Part shown: one piece after another, positions 7,489-16,150 of the stretch
Position numbering within the stretch: the first letter of the stretch is position 1
How the letters are laid out: each line of letters starts with the position of its first letter
NCBI GenBank assembly: GCA_016125375.1
Contig: WGLU01000005.1
Coordinates: 1 to 64,000 of the forward strand
Source: Pseudomonadota bacterium
GTDB taxonomy: Bacteria; Pseudomonadota; Alphaproteobacteria; UBA1280; RI-95
Length of the DNA: 64,000 nucleotides
Direction of reading: 5' to 3'
Notes under the pieces: model-generated
Seen by the model: only the letters and a program-made list of their open reading frames with translations
What the model was told of the DNA's origin: nothing
Databases searched by the model: none
Translations under genes and position numbers: made by a program

Positions 7489-8244
7489 ATGCAACAGCTT
7501 TGTGTATTGGTAACAGGTGCAACAGCCGGTTTTGGCGCAGCAATCGCCCGCCGCTTTGTAGCTGAAGGTCACAAGGTTATTGCGGCGGGGCGCCGTAAGG
7601 ACCGTCTGGAAGCGCTGGCTGCCGAGTTAGGGCACAGCCTGCTGCCGCTGCAAATGGATGTGACCGACCGTACAGCGGTTGATACCGCTCTGCACACGCT
7701 GCCCGCAGGTTTTGCCAAGATTGACGTTCTGGTCAATAACGCCGGTCTGGCTTTGGGGCTGGCGCCGGCGCATCAGGCCGATATGGACGAATGGGATACC
7801 ATGATTGCCACCAACATCTCCGGCCTTGTCTACCTGACCCGTCAACTCCTGCCGCGTATGGTTGACAGTGGTAAGGGGCATGTCATCAATATCGGCTCCA
7901 TTTCCGGTAACTATCCGTACCCGGGCGGCAATGTGTACGGGGCTACAAAAGCTTTTGTGCGCCAGTTCTCGCTGAATCTGCGGGCGGACCTGAACAGTAC
8001 CGGTGTGCGCGTGACCAATATTGAGCCAGGCATGGCAGAAACAGAATTCTCCATCGTGCGCTTTGGTGGTGACAAGGATAAGGCCGGTACCGTTTATAAA
8101 GGGGCAGAACCTCTGACGGGGGATGATATTGCCGAAGCCGTTTACTGGTGCGCAACGTTGCCCCCGCACGTGAACGTTAACACACTGGAAGTGATGCCAA
8201 CCCGTCAGGCATTTGGGCCATTTGCCGTACATAGAAAGGTCTAG
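7489..8244 (+). CDS. Short-chain dehydrogenase/reductase, YdfG-like, 251 aa
   Basis: A classical SDR: nucleotide-binding TGATAGFG (residues 9-16), NNAG (83-86), catalytic Ser139 and YGATK (Tyr150, Lys154). AGRRKDRL after strand 2 suggests NADP preference. Length and the C-terminal VNVNTLEVMPTRQAFGPF segment fit the YdfG/serine-3-hydroxy acid dehydrogenase branch, which oxidises 3-hydroxy acids or serine. The start is ATG 7489 with AAGGAAAGGA upstream, rather than the track start. A small EamA-like membrane protein follows after 3 bases, so the two are probably co-transcribed. Confidence 0.85.
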   Translation: MQQLCVLVTGATAGFGAAIARRFVAEGHKVIAAGRRKDRLEALAAELGHSLLPLQMDVTDRTAVDTALHTLPAGFAKIDVLVNNAGLALGLAPAHQADMDEWDTMIATNISGLVYLTRQLLPRMVDSGKGHVINIGSISGNYPYPGGNVYGATKAFVRQFSLNLRADLNSTGVRVTNIEPGMAETEFSIVRFGGDKDKAGTVYKGAEPLTGDDIAEAVYWCATLPPHVNVNTLEVMPTRQAFGPFAVHRKV

Positions 8245-8247
8245 GAT

Positions 8248-8625
8248 ATGATTGGTTTTACCTCTGTTATTGGTTTGTTCTTTACCGCGCAGGTGCTTAT
8301 TTTCTCCGGCGTGCTTTTTATCGCGGGCAAGTTCCTGCCCACTGCTTTGGCAGATGTTTATGTAGGCGTGCCTACTTTTGGGCGTCTTCTGATAATGATT
8401 ATTCTGTGTAGTGCGCCTGCCAACTTGCTCATTGCAAAGGCTTTCCAAGTGGCACCGGCATCTCTTGCCAGTGCGGTTAACATGGCCAGCGTTGTTTTGT
8501 TCAGCGTGGGTGCTGCGTTGTTGGTGGATGGTGTGCGCCTGAACTGGCAGATTGTCGCTGCCACAGCGCTGGCGCTGGTCGGTTCCGTATGGGTTGTGTA
8601 TGCCATGAAAAGCACAGGTGCTTGA
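8248..8625 (+). CDS. Small EamA/DMT-like membrane protein, 125 aa
   Basis: Four predicted membrane segments and an EamA-type half-repeat: 'ANLLIAKAFQVAPASLASAVNMASVVLFSVGAALL' followed by LNWQIVAATALALVGSVWVVY resembles the last helices of drug/metabolite exporters. At 125 residues it is half the length of full EamA proteins and closer to SMR-sized members, so it would need to dimerise or is a reduced paralogue. It starts 3 bases after the SDR stop, suggesting translational coupling. The substrate is unknown. Confidence 0.6.
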   Translation: MIGFTSVIGLFFTAQVLIFSGVLFIAGKFLPTALADVYVGVPTFGRLLIMIILCSAPANLLIAKAFQVAPASLASAVNMASVVLFSVGAALLVDGVRLNWQIVAATALALVGSVWVVYAMKSTGA

Positions 8626-8686
8626 CATCTGAGCCCTAGGCCCCATATTGACCCAAAGTTTTGTGTAAATGTAAGGAAGATGCGGT

Positions 8687-9130
8687 ATGAAACAGGTTCT
8701 GGTAATGGTGGCTTTGGCGGCGGCGTTTGCTGCCCCGGCACAGGCCCAGACTGCACGCTTTTATGGTGATCGGGGTTATTTGAGCAATACGGGATATACG
8801 CGTTATCCGGCTTACCGCCTGACGGCTGATCGCTATGTAAAGGTCCCGCTCAATCGTACCGGCAGCATCAAGGAATACCGTGTCCGCCCGACCAACTACC
8901 AGTGTGTTCATAACTATGGCCGCCGCTATTCGCCCAATCTGTCCCGTCTGGCCTTCCGCGCGGAGGAGATTGACAGTGAATTGGGATTCCAGGGTTTTGA
9001 GAACGTATCCCTGCGCAGTCAGCGCTTTGTAGCCGACAACCGGGATACTATGGTTTGCCGTAGCGGCTACCGCCTGACCACACCCGTGAACGGACGCCGT
9101 GCCCGCGGGTATTTCTACGGCCGCCAGTAG
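8687..9130 (+). CDS. Exported basic protein of unknown function, 147 aa
   Basis: MKQVLVMVALAAAFAAPAQAQ is a typical signal peptide. The mature part is rich in Arg and Tyr (RFYGDRGYLSNTGYTRYPAYR at the start, RRARGYFYGRQ at the end) with one probable disulphide pair (NYQCVHNY and MVCRSGY). No family was recognised. It begins 61 bases after the EamA-like gene and is convergent with rnd, whose stop lies 4 bases away. Confidence 0.65.
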   Translation: MKQVLVMVALAAAFAAPAQAQTARFYGDRGYLSNTGYTRYPAYRLTADRYVKVPLNRTGSIKEYRVRPTNYQCVHNYGRRYSPNLSRLAFRAEEIDSELGFQGFENVSLRSQRFVADNRDTMVCRSGYRLTTPVNGRRARGYFYGRQ

Positions 9131-9134
9131 CGGC

Positions 9135-10283
9135 CTAGTTGTCGATAAAGACCAGTTTGCCGTTCTTCAGGCTCAGGGCAATTTTGCCATCCATCAGCCT
9201 TTTCAGGGCGCTGCCGACCAGCGCGTAGCGCCAGCCTTCCGACAGTGGTGACGGATTGCCTTGCAGGAAAGCTTCCAACTCGTCTGTGCTGGCAATCAGG
9301 TTGGGCGTGACGTTAGCCTCTGACGCCACATGGCGCAGATAGAGCCCAGCAAGGGCCGAGACGGCACTATCCACCTCATCAGCCGGGGCGCGGTTCGGCA
9401 GTTTAATGAGCGCTTCCTTCGGCAGGGCATTCACCTTGTCAAAAATCTGCAAAATCTCGCTGCCGTATTTGTGCAGAATCTCATGCGGGATACCGCGCAG
9501 GTTGGTGATTTCATCCAGTGTCATAGGGCGGGCATGGGCAAGGGTTGCCATTGCCTCGTCCCGCAACAGCATGCTGCGCGGCTTGTTGACCTCGCGTGCG
9601 AGGGTATCGCGCCAGACGGCCAGTTCTTTGAGGGCGGTCAATGTGCGGGGTGACTTGTCGCGGATGCGGATGCTGCGCCAGAGTTTATCCTCCGACGGGG
9701 TTTGGATGATGGAATCCTTCAAGCGCTGCTCTTCTTCCTGCAGCCAGTCGTTACGGCCTTTCTGTTCCAGCTGTTGGCGGATCTGCTTGAAGACGGGCCG
9801 CAGATAAATCACGTCATCCAGCGCATAGCCGATTTGCGCATCGGTGAGGGGGCGACGCTCCCAGTTAGTCATCTGCTGACCTTTGCTGAGGTTCTTGCCA
9901 ACAAGGTGCTGGACGAGGTTCGCAAAACCGATCTGGTGGCCAAGGCCCAGTGCCATGGCGGCAATTTGCGTATCAAAGAACGGCTCAATCACATTACCCG
10001 TCAGTTGGAAGAAAATCTCCAAGTCCTGCTTGCCGGCATGGAAGACCTTCAGGCGTTGCGGCTCAAGCAGCAGGGCTAACAGAGGGGTGAGGTCTATATC
10101 TTTGGCCAGCGGGTCGACGGCTGCAACCACATCATCAGTTGCCAGTTGAATCAGGCACAGGTGCGCATGATAGGTTTTTTCGCGCAGAAATTCGGTGTCT
10201 ACGGCAATGTAATCGCTCGGGCTCAGGTCTGTAACCAGTTTTGCCAGCTCGGCGTTGGTCGTAATCATGCGCTGCTGGGTCAT
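9135..10283 (-). CDS. rnd: Ribonuclease D, 382 aa
   Basis: A DEDD-type 3'-5' exoribonuclease: exo I AVDTEFLRE (Asp29, Glu31), exo II VFHAGKQDLEIFF, exo III YALDDVIYL (Tyr and Asp of the DEDDy class), then an HRDC domain (RDTLAREVNKPRSMLLRDEAMATLA). It trims 3' ends of tRNA and other small RNAs in the cytoplasm. The ORF track runs 274 codons too far upstream; ATG at 10283 has GAGGAG six bases before it and matches the family N-terminus. Length fits alphaproteobacterial RNase D. It is divergent from the ParA-like gene. Confidence 0.95.
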   Translation of the reverse strand: MTQQRMITTNAELAKLVTDLSPSDYIAVDTEFLREKTYHAHLCLIQLATDDVVAAVDPLAKDIDLTPLLALLLEPQRLKVFHAGKQDLEIFFQLTGNVIEPFFDTQIAAMALGLGHQIGFANLVQHLVGKNLSKGQQMTNWERRPLTDAQIGYALDDVIYLRPVFKQIRQQLEQKGRNDWLQEEEQRLKDSIIQTPSEDKLWRSIRIRDKSPRTLTALKELAVWRDTLAREVNKPRSMLLRDEAMATLAHARPMTLDEITNLRGIPHEILHKYGSEILQIFDKVNALPKEALIKLPNRAPADEVDSAVSALAGLYLRHVASEANVTPNLIASTDELEAFLQGNPSPLSEGWRYALVGSALKRLMDGKIALSLKNGKLVFIDN

Positions 10284-10427
10284 GCGCGCTCCTCTTTTAA
10301 GTACTTGACCTGTTATAACCTTTTGTCCGTCGCGAATAAAGATGCTTTGGCGGTGTTTGTATCTTTTCGCAGATGCGGTACACTGAATCTTAATAAAATA
10401 ACATAACCACAAAAGAGGCATCAGGGC

Positions 10428-11075
10428 ATGAGCGGAATTGTGATAACGGTAGCACAGCAAAAGGGCGGGGCGGGTAAAACCACGCTTGCCATTCATTTGG
10501 CCGCAGCTTTTGCAAAACTGGGTAAATCCACCCTGCTGTTCGATACCGATCCGCAAGGCACCTGCCGTCAATGGCATGCCGCCCGTAAGAACGACGATAT
10601 TGGCCTGATTGCCACATCCGGTTGGCGTTTGGGCAAAGACCTGACAATGGCGCGTGATAATAACGACATCGTGATTATCGACAGCCCGCCGCATGCTGAA
10701 CTGGATGCCAAAGTGACTATCCGCAGTGCCGACCTCGTGGTGCTGCCCATGCAGCCGTCGCCTGCCGACCTGTGGGCTATCCGTGAGACTGTCAAAATCG
10801 TTACGGACGAGAAGAAACCGTCCATGGTTGTACTTAACCGTGTTGTCCCCCGCGCCAGCATTACGGATGAAGTACGCGAAAAGCTGATGATGATGGACAT
10901 TCCCACCGCCAAGACAACAATTGGCAGCCGTGTCCTGTTCGCCCAGACGATGAGCGAGGGGAAAACCGTTCTGGATGTGGCTAAAAACCCATCGGCAGAG
11001 GAGGTAATGGCACTGGTGAAAGAGATTGCCGTCAAGCTCGGGATGCCGCTGGGCAAGGTGAAGAAATCTGCCTAA
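10428..11075 (+). CDS. Orphan ParA-family ATPase, 215 aa
   Basis: A deviant Walker A motif (QQKGGAGKTT, residues 10-19, with the signature Lys12), switch I FDTDPQGT and Walker B IVIIDSPPHAELD identify a ParA/MinD-type ATPase. At 215 residues it lacks the N-terminal DNA-binding domain of type Ia plasmid ParA. It resembles the small chromosomal ParA proteins (ParC, PpfA, VirC1-like) that position cargo such as chemoreceptor clusters. No parB-like gene or candidate cargo gene is adjacent, so its role is open. It is monocistronic with a terminator 16 bases after the stop. Its start follows a weak AGGG site. Confidence 0.85.
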   Translation: MSGIVITVAQQKGGAGKTTLAIHLAAAFAKLGKSTLLFDTDPQGTCRQWHAARKNDDIGLIATSGWRLGKDLTMARDNNDIVIIDSPPHAELDAKVTIRSADLVVLPMQPSPADLWAIRETVKIVTDEKKPSMVVLNRVVPRASITDEVREKLMMMDIPTAKTTIGSRVLFAQTMSEGKTVLDVAKNPSAEEVMALVKEIAVKLGMPLGKVKKSA

Positions 11076-11091
11076 GGGTATGACAAAATAA

Positions 11092-11119
11092 GAAAGACCG
11101 CCCATCAGGGCGGTCTTTC
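11092..11119. terminator. Bidirectional intrinsic terminator
   Basis: GAAAGACCGCCC-ATCA-GGGCGGTCTTTC is a perfect 12-pair palindrome between the convergent stops at 11075 and 11123, so it can serve both genes. Confidence 0.85.
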
Positions 11120-11122
11120 ACG

Positions 11123-11845
11123 TTAGGCGGCGATGTCGTGCGCGATGCCGGTGAGGTCCGAACGGACTTCGGCAGCGTGCGACGGATCACAGGACATGTA
11201 GAGCTTGAGCTTGCCGAAGCGGACGGTCATGCGTGTCTTGAGCATGAACATGGCCTCCTTGGGGGAAAGCGCATGCCCCAGCGGCAGGGCCTGAGTCTGT
11301 TCGATGGCACTGCGTGCCATCTTGAGCTCCTGCTCGGTGAAGAGCAGAGGTGCCACATCGCTGTACAGCTCGGACGGATCACGCAGGCGCTCCAGCACAT
11401 GCGAGAGGGCGAAGTCGGCCTTCAGCTGCGTGCCGAAGGTCAATTCGCTGGCGCCCAGCTGTTCCTCGACCAGCTTGCGGATAAGCTGCGGGTCGAAGCC
11501 GCTGAGCGTTGCCGCCTGAGCCAGCGAAACGCCGATGACGTTCTCGCGGTGGATGTTGGCGAACCAGGGCAGGATGTCGCGGGCGATGGCCTTGCGGCGG
11601 TCGGTCCACGTCTCGTCCTTGTTCAGCTTGCCATACACGGACTGCTCCAGATATTCCAGATGCTGGATCAGCACACCCAGCGCTATGCCGGAATGAAGGT
11701 CGCTGGGCTTGATGCGCCCGGGGACAATCAACAGGCTTTTGGGCTGTCCGGCCAGTGCTTTGGCCTTGATGTGCGGCAGATGATGCAGCAGGGATTCGAA
11801 CGTCAATTCCTCGCCAAAGGCGATACGGAAGAAGATCGGGTTCAT
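11123..11845 (-). CDS. Soluble protein of unknown function, 240 aa
   Basis: The start is ATG 11845 (MNPIFFRIAFG): TTGGAG lies nine bases upstream and a pyrimidine-rich leader precedes it, whereas the ORF-track start is 60 bases upstream in the leader. There is no signal peptide or membrane segment. The middle (TWTDRRKAIARDILPWF, SLAQAATLSGFDPQLIRKLVEEQLG) looks all-helical and the second part could be a helix-turn-helix-like motif, but no DNA-binding family was recognised. The gene belongs to the leader class described in the findings and has its own terminator. Function not assigned. Confidence 0.6.
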   Translation of the reverse strand: MNPIFFRIAFGEELTFESLLHHLPHIKAKALAGQPKSLLIVPGRIKPSDLHSGIALGVLIQHLEYLEQSVYGKLNKDETWTDRRKAIARDILPWFANIHRENVIGVSLAQAATLSGFDPQLIRKLVEEQLGASELTFGTQLKADFALSHVLERLRDPSELYSDVAPLLFTEQELKMARSAIEQTQALPLGHALSPKEAMFMLKTRMTVRFGKLKLYMSCDPSHAAEVRSDLTGIAHDIAA

Positions 11846-11858
11846 GGTGAAAGTCTCC

Positions 11859-11882
11859 AAGAGAGGAAGAGGGAACGAAAGA
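11859..11882 (-). promoter_or_regulatory. Pyrimidine-rich leader of the 11845 gene
   Basis: The minus strand reads CTTTCGTTCCCTCTTCCTCT, followed by TTGGAG and the start codon. Confidence 0.45.
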
Positions 11883-11916
11883 TGTGACGGATAAACCGTT
11901 ATCATTCAAAGTAAGA

Positions 11917-11955
11917 ACAGCCGCCCGAACGTGCAAGGGCGGCTGTGTGTTTTTT
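11917..11955 (-). terminator. Probable terminator after the Na/Pi symporter gene
   Basis: A ten-pair stem (ACAGCCGCCC/GGGCGGCTGT) has a T-rich tail on either side. It lies 20 bases beyond the symporter stop on the minus strand. On the plus strand the T run is stronger, but no plus-strand gene precedes it. Confidence 0.6.
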
Positions 11956-11965
11956 AAGCAGTGGC

Positions 11966-13801
11966 CTAGCGGCCTTCGGGTGGCGAGCTGGAGCCTTCAG
12001 GCTCTTGGCTCTGCGGCGGGTTATTACCGTATGCGCGGGATTCGTTCATTTCTACAATCTTCATTGCAGTTTTGGCCACGCGGCGGGAATGGTAGTAGAT
12101 TCGTTGCAGTTTATCAACAATATCCATCTCTACGGCGAAGGTTTTAACGCGGTTCTTCTCTTCTGCCACAAGGCGGGTGGTTTGGTGTTTGAGCGATGCG
12201 TTGACCAGCTTTTTCATATCCACTTTCATGTCAATCACACGCATGGCAGCGGCTTTATTCAGGTCGGTAATGGCAAGCAGGCTGTCTTCTACCGCGCTAT
12301 GCACAACCTGATGCAGCGTGATGAGCATTTGTGCCGTTTTCTCGCTCACGACTACGTTGTTGCTCTGGCGGCGCAGCCCCAACTGGACAAGGTTGACCTC
12401 GATAAGATCACCAATACTTTCCAGATGGTGGGTCGCCTCCATCATGCCCATCAGCTCAACGGTCTGGCTGTCGCTCAGGGTCGTTTTGCTGATTTTGCCC
12501 AGATATTCGACGATATGCCCGTAAAGAGAATCCACATCCTCGTCCTGTTGACGCAGATTCTTGAGGTCAGTAGGAGTGCCTTCCAGTACGGCCATCATGA
12601 TGGTCCGCATCATTTCGCTTACTTCACGGCCCATGCGGCGGAGTTCGCTGCGGGCAGCATTCATGGCCAGCGAGGGCGTGGGCAGCAGGAAGTCATCCAG
12701 AAACTTTGGCTGAATTTCTTCATCGTCCAGCGGCTTGTCCGGAATGGCAACCGTCAACAGGCGTGCAATCTGTGCCGTAAAGGGCAGGAACATCAGTGCT
12801 ACCACTATGTTGAAGATGGTGTGGGCGTTGGCAATCTGGCGAGGCAGGACCGCAGCATCTGCGGCAGCGCCTGTAAGCCCGTCAGGTGCTCCGGGGGATA
12901 TCTGCACGACAAGGTCGATAAAATACGTGGTCAGTGGCAGCATGATGGCAACACCAATCGCCTTGAAAGCTACGTTAGCCACAGCAGCACGCACAGCCTC
13001 GCGCTGTTTGCCGATGGCGGCAATGCCTGCGGTAAAGCAGGTACCGATGTTTGCGCCGAACATCAGCGCCATACCAGCGTGCATATCAATCAGCCCCTGT
13101 GAGCCGAGGGCGATGGCTACTGCGAGCGTCGCCGCGCTGGAATGCACCAGTGCCGTGAAGACGGACGCTACCAGAATCCCGTAGAGCGGGTCGCTCATAT
13201 GGCGCATCAGATCCAGGAACGGCGGGTAGAGGCGCAGAGGGCCCATACTGGCGCTCATCATGGAAATACCGTAGAAAATCAGGCCGATACCCAGCAGTGC
13301 GTGACCCAGCTGGTTTTTATTTTCTTCTTTGTACAAAAAGGTCATCAGCCAGCCAATGGCGACAGGAATCAGGGCGTAGGCACCCAGATTAAATGCCAGC
13401 AACTGGGCTGTGATGGTTGTACCAATCCCGGCACCCAGAATGGCACCGATGGCTTGCGCCAGCGACATCAGTCGGGCGGAAATAAAGCCGATGAGCAGCA
13501 CGGTTGTGACCGTGCTGGATTGCACAATGGCTGTTACAAATGCGCCTGTGAGCAGACTAAGTAACCGTGTACGGGTGACGCGCCACAGGACGAGGCGCAT
13601 CTTCTCCCCGGCAATAATTTTGAGCGCGGCGCCCATTTTATCCAAGCCATACAGGAACAGGGCCATACCGCCGAAAAGGCCGATATTCAGCTGAATCCAG
13701 TCAATCGTGTCGGCACCATCCTGCGCACTGGCAGACGTGGCGATAAAAACAAGGGCGGCAGCAAGCAGGGCACCGAGCAAGCGCGGTTTAGTCACGGGCA
13801 T
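11966..13801 (-). CDS. Na+/phosphate cotransporter with C-terminal PhoU-like domain, 611 aa
   Basis: A signal-like N-terminus is followed by the Na_Pi_cotrans fold: two inverted repeats carrying the QSS motifs (AIVQSSTVTTVLLIGF and ALVHSSAATLAVAIALGSQG), eight or so membrane helices, then a C-terminal PhoU-like helical domain from about residue 370 (RRMGREVSEMMRTIMMAVLEG, MEATHHLESIGDLIEVNL). NptA/YjbB-type members move phosphate across the inner membrane with Na+, usually outward in bacteria. The first 14 bases overlap the end of the uspA-like gene, so the two are translationally coupled. Confidence 0.88.
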   Translation of the reverse strand: MPVTKPRLLGALLAAALVFIATSASAQDGADTIDWIQLNIGLFGGMALFLYGLDKMGAALKIIAGEKMRLVLWRVTRTRLLSLLTGAFVTAIVQSSTVTTVLLIGFISARLMSLAQAIGAILGAGIGTTITAQLLAFNLGAYALIPVAIGWLMTFLYKEENKNQLGHALLGIGLIFYGISMMSASMGPLRLYPPFLDLMRHMSDPLYGILVASVFTALVHSSAATLAVAIALGSQGLIDMHAGMALMFGANIGTCFTAGIAAIGKQREAVRAAVANVAFKAIGVAIMLPLTTYFIDLVVQISPGAPDGLTGAAADAAVLPRQIANAHTIFNIVVALMFLPFTAQIARLLTVAIPDKPLDDEEIQPKFLDDFLLPTPSLAMNAARSELRRMGREVSEMMRTIMMAVLEGTPTDLKNLRQQDEDVDSLYGHIVEYLGKISKTTLSDSQTVELMGMMEATHHLESIGDLIEVNLVQLGLRRQSNNVVVSEKTAQMLITLHQVVHSAVEDSLLAITDLNKAAAMRVIDMKVDMKKLVNASLKHQTTRLVAEEKNRVKTFAVEMDIVDKLQRIYYHSRRVAKTAMKIVEMNESRAYGNNPPQSQEPEGSSSPPEGR

Positions 13802-14300
13802 CGCCCTCCATCAGTGCGGTAACTTCCGGCCCTTTGACAATGGTGACGGGGATTTTGGCGCGCTGGACAATTTTCAGCGACTTGGAACCAATCAGCCACG
13901 CCTTAATGCCGCGACGTCCGTGGCTGCCCATGATAATCATGAAAGTTTCCAGCTTTTCAGCCACTTCCAAAATACGCTTGGAGGGAATTCCGGGTACCAG
14001 CATGGTGGTGAGGTTCTCAAGGGCTGCTACGTGGGGATGTTCGGCCCGCACGTCTGCCACAAACTTATTCATCATATCTTCGGCCACCTCATCCATGGTG
14101 CGGTTGCCGTTCTCGCTGGCATAAAAGCCGGGAGCTGTTTCCGGGTCGTGCACCACATGCAGCAGGGTAATAGGGTGTTTCATACGCTGGGCAACTTCGG
14201 CAGCAAACACAAGTGCAGCCCGGGAGTGGCTGGTAAAGTCGGTCGGTACAAGGATCGGGCCGCTCTGGCGCAAGTGTTTGTGTGTGATGACAGCGTTCAT
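13788..14300 (-). CDS. Universal stress protein (UspA family), 170 aa
   Basis: One Usp domain: N-terminal strand ILVPTDFTSHSRAALVFAAEVA and the C-terminal ATP-binding signature MGSHGRRGIKAWLIGSKSLKIVQRAKIPVTIV, which matches G-x2-G-x9-G(S/T). The protein therefore probably binds ATP. It is cytoplasmic. Its last 14 bases overlap the Na/Pi symporter start, indicating an operon in which the Usp protein may sense energy or phosphate status for the transporter (inference). The start is ATG 14300 with AAGGA upstream at a long spacing. Confidence 0.88.
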   Translation of the reverse strand: MNAVITHKHLRQSGPILVPTDFTSHSRAALVFAAEVAQRMKHPITLLHVVHDPETAPGFYASENGNRTMDEVAEDMMNKFVADVRAEHPHVAALENLTTMLVPGIPSKRILEVAEKLETFMIIMGSHGRRGIKAWLIGSKSLKIVQRAKIPVTIVKGPEVTALMEGDARD

Positions 14301-14377
14301 AACAGGCTATATGTCCTTATTTTTAAGGAGGTTAATAGATAACAGTACCACGCGGGAGTGTGCTTGTGTAGCGCCCT

Positions 14378-15289
14378 TTAGTGCGGTAGCGCACGGCGCA
14401 GGGCTTCATCAAGGTTGGGTACCTTAAACGTATAGCCGTTTTTTTCAAGAACTTTCGGCAGAACCGGGGCACCACCGAGCAGCAGTTCCTGCCCCATTTG
14501 TCCGAACAGGGTTTTCACAACAAGCTCGGGCATGCTCAGAAGGCAGGGACGGCCAAGCAGCTGGGCGAGTGTCCGGCTGAAGCGCGCATTGCTTACCGGG
14601 TTGGGGGAAGTGATGTTGACAGCCCCCTTGTAACGGGCATCCGTTATGAGTGTGCTGATCGCTGCGACGGCATCCTCCAGCGCAACCCAGCTCATTGTCT
14701 GTTCACCGTTGCCCATAGGGCCGCCAAGGCCCAGCTTGAATGGTGGTAGCATCTGCGCCAGTGCGCCGCCATCACCCAGGGCAACGCCCATGCGAGCGTG
14801 TACGGTGCGGATATCCATTTCTTTCAGGGGCTGGAGGTGGTCTTCCATCGCTTTGACGAGGTCCGATGCAAAACCCTTACCCTTGGGAGAGGCCTCATCT
14901 ACAGGCATTAAGCTGTTGCCGTAATAACCAATGGCGGAAACGCCGATAAAAACTTGCGGACGATTTTCCATCAGGCTGATTTTTTCTGCCAGCAAACGGG
15001 CAGAGGCGATACGGTTGCGCATCATATATTTTTTATAGGCAGGCCACCAGTACCGACCAATTGTGGGGCCAGCGAGATGCACAACAGCATCAGGTGCCAG
15101 CTGCGCCAGTTTATGGCCATCGAGCTCATTGTCATCCGGATTCCAGAACAGGGCGTTGTCCGCTGCGGCGTGATGGATGTTGCGCGTGGCAATCAGGACA
15201 TGGTGCCCCTGTTGTTCAAGGTGGGTAGTCAGGGCTGTACCAATAAAGCCATTCGCACCGGTAAGCAGGATTTTCAGGGGTGCCATCAT
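14378..15289 (-). CDS. TIGR01777-type NAD-dependent epimerase (SulA/YfcH-like), 303 aa
   Basis: An N-terminal Rossmann motif TGANGFIGTALTTHL, then VVHLAGPTIG, the family hallmark SAIGYYGNS containing the catalytic-position Tyr, and the DUF1731 C-terminal segment LGRPCLLSMPELVVKTLFGQMGQELLLGGAPVLPKVLEKNGYTF. This is the extended SDR subgroup of YfcH and cyanobacterial SulA, linked by some work to cell division but without a settled substrate. Two consecutive ATGs (15289, 15286) are possible starts; neither has a strong ribosome site. The gene is divergent from 15411. Confidence 0.85.
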   Translation of the reverse strand: MMAPLKILLTGANGFIGTALTTHLEQQGHHVLIATRNIHHAAADNALFWNPDDNELDGHKLAQLAPDAVVHLAGPTIGRYWWPAYKKYMMRNRIASARLLAEKISLMENRPQVFIGVSAIGYYGNSLMPVDEASPKGKGFASDLVKAMEDHLQPLKEMDIRTVHARMGVALGDGGALAQMLPPFKLGLGGPMGNGEQTMSWVALEDAVAAISTLITDARYKGAVNITSPNPVSNARFSRTLAQLLGRPCLLSMPELVVKTLFGQMGQELLLGGAPVLPKVLEKNGYTFKVPNLDEALRRALPH

Positions 15290-15309
15290 AGGGTGTCCGC
15301 TAAAATTGC

Positions 15310-15338
15310 TTGTTTTCGCTTGTATGGCGTATCATATA
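15310..15338 (+). promoter_or_regulatory. Candidate sigma-70-type promoter for the 15411 gene
   Basis: TTGTTT and CATATA are separated by 17 bases. The predicted start of transcription would lie just upstream of the pyrimidine-rich leader. The match is moderate. Confidence 0.35.
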
Positions 15339-15366
15339 ACACATGTACGGGTTTTTGTACCCGAAC

Positions 15367-15400
15367 CATCTCTCGTTCCTGTTTCCCATCTCTTCTCTCT
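15367..15400 (+). promoter_or_regulatory. Pyrimidine-rich leader of the 15411 gene
   Basis: CCATCTCTCGTTCCTGTTTC and the following bases are nearly all C and T, and are followed by GGAGGGTCCT and ATG. Confidence 0.5.
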
Positions 15401-15410
15401 GGAGGGTCCT

Positions 15411-16133
15411 ATGACCGATATCTTCAACCGCAAACCGCGGGAGTCCGGTGTGCGCGAGCATCCCGCTCCTCCCAAGGAAAAGCCGACGCAGTACGCGCAT
15501 GACAAGTTCATGAAGGTGCTGGCGTTTCTGCTGTATCTGGCGGCGTTCGCTGTTGTTGGCCTGATGGCCTTCAGCGTCGGATCCCGCGGGACCGGCTACT
15601 CGCTGAGCAACGCGATGGTGGATCCGTACCTCCATCTGGCGTACATCTACGGCGCGTTCCTTGGTGCCTGCGTGGTGTTGGTGCCGCTGTTCTTCATCAG
15701 CCGGCTCCTTCGCAGCAAGACCATGGGCTTTGACCGGAAGCTCCTGATGGGCTTTCTGGCCTGTCTGTCGGTGGCCGCCCTGTGCGTGCTCCGTCAGCTG
15801 TTCTGGGTCAAGTTCCTGACGATGCTGCCGCAAGGCGCCTTCCTGACGTTCTATCCGGCTATGTGGTTCGTGTTCCTGACGTGGCTGGCGCATACGATCT
15901 ATCGTACGCGTTATCCGCTGAAGGGCTACTACCGCGAAATCAGCGTGACCTACAGCGTGGGTTCGTCCGGTATGTTTCTCACCTGGATGACGACGTTGCT
16001 GGGCCTCTGCTCCGGATACGACTTCTACTTGGGCAATACCGCTATGGCGTGGTTGTCCACGGGTCTGTTGGTCCTGTTGGCGGTGGTTGTGTCTCGACAC
16101 TACCATCATCGCTGGATGATCCGTCAGGCGTAA
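15411..16133 (+). CDS. Polytopic membrane protein of unknown function, 240 aa
   Basis: The start is ATG 15411 with GGAGGG seven bases upstream; the ORF-track start reaches far into the leader. The protein has a soluble, proline- and lysine-rich N-terminus (residues 1-35) and then about six membrane helices (VLAFLLYLAAFAVVGLMAF, YIYGAFLGACVVLVPLFFIS, LLMGFLACLSVAALCVL and others) with a short basic tail. No family was recognised. It is monocistronic with its own promoter, leader and terminator. Confidence 0.65.
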   Translation: MTDIFNRKPRESGVREHPAPPKEKPTQYAHDKFMKVLAFLLYLAAFAVVGLMAFSVGSRGTGYSLSNAMVDPYLHLAYIYGAFLGACVVLVPLFFISRLLRSKTMGFDRKLLMGFLACLSVAALCVLRQLFWVKFLTMLPQGAFLTFYPAMWFVFLTWLAHTIYRTRYPLKGYYREISVTYSVGSSGMFLTWMTTLLGLCSGYDFYLGNTAMAWLSTGLLVLLAVVVSRHYHHRWMIRQA

Positions 16134-16150
16134 CCTGCACAAACGAACGA

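Noticed and set aside
7627-8646. 339-codon minus-strand ORF
   Set aside because: Opposite the SDR and EamA-like genes; no motifs.
11945-13102. 385-codon plus-strand ORF
   Set aside because: Shadow of the Na/Pi symporter gene, whose two QSS-type motifs and PhoU-like domain are intact on the minus strand.
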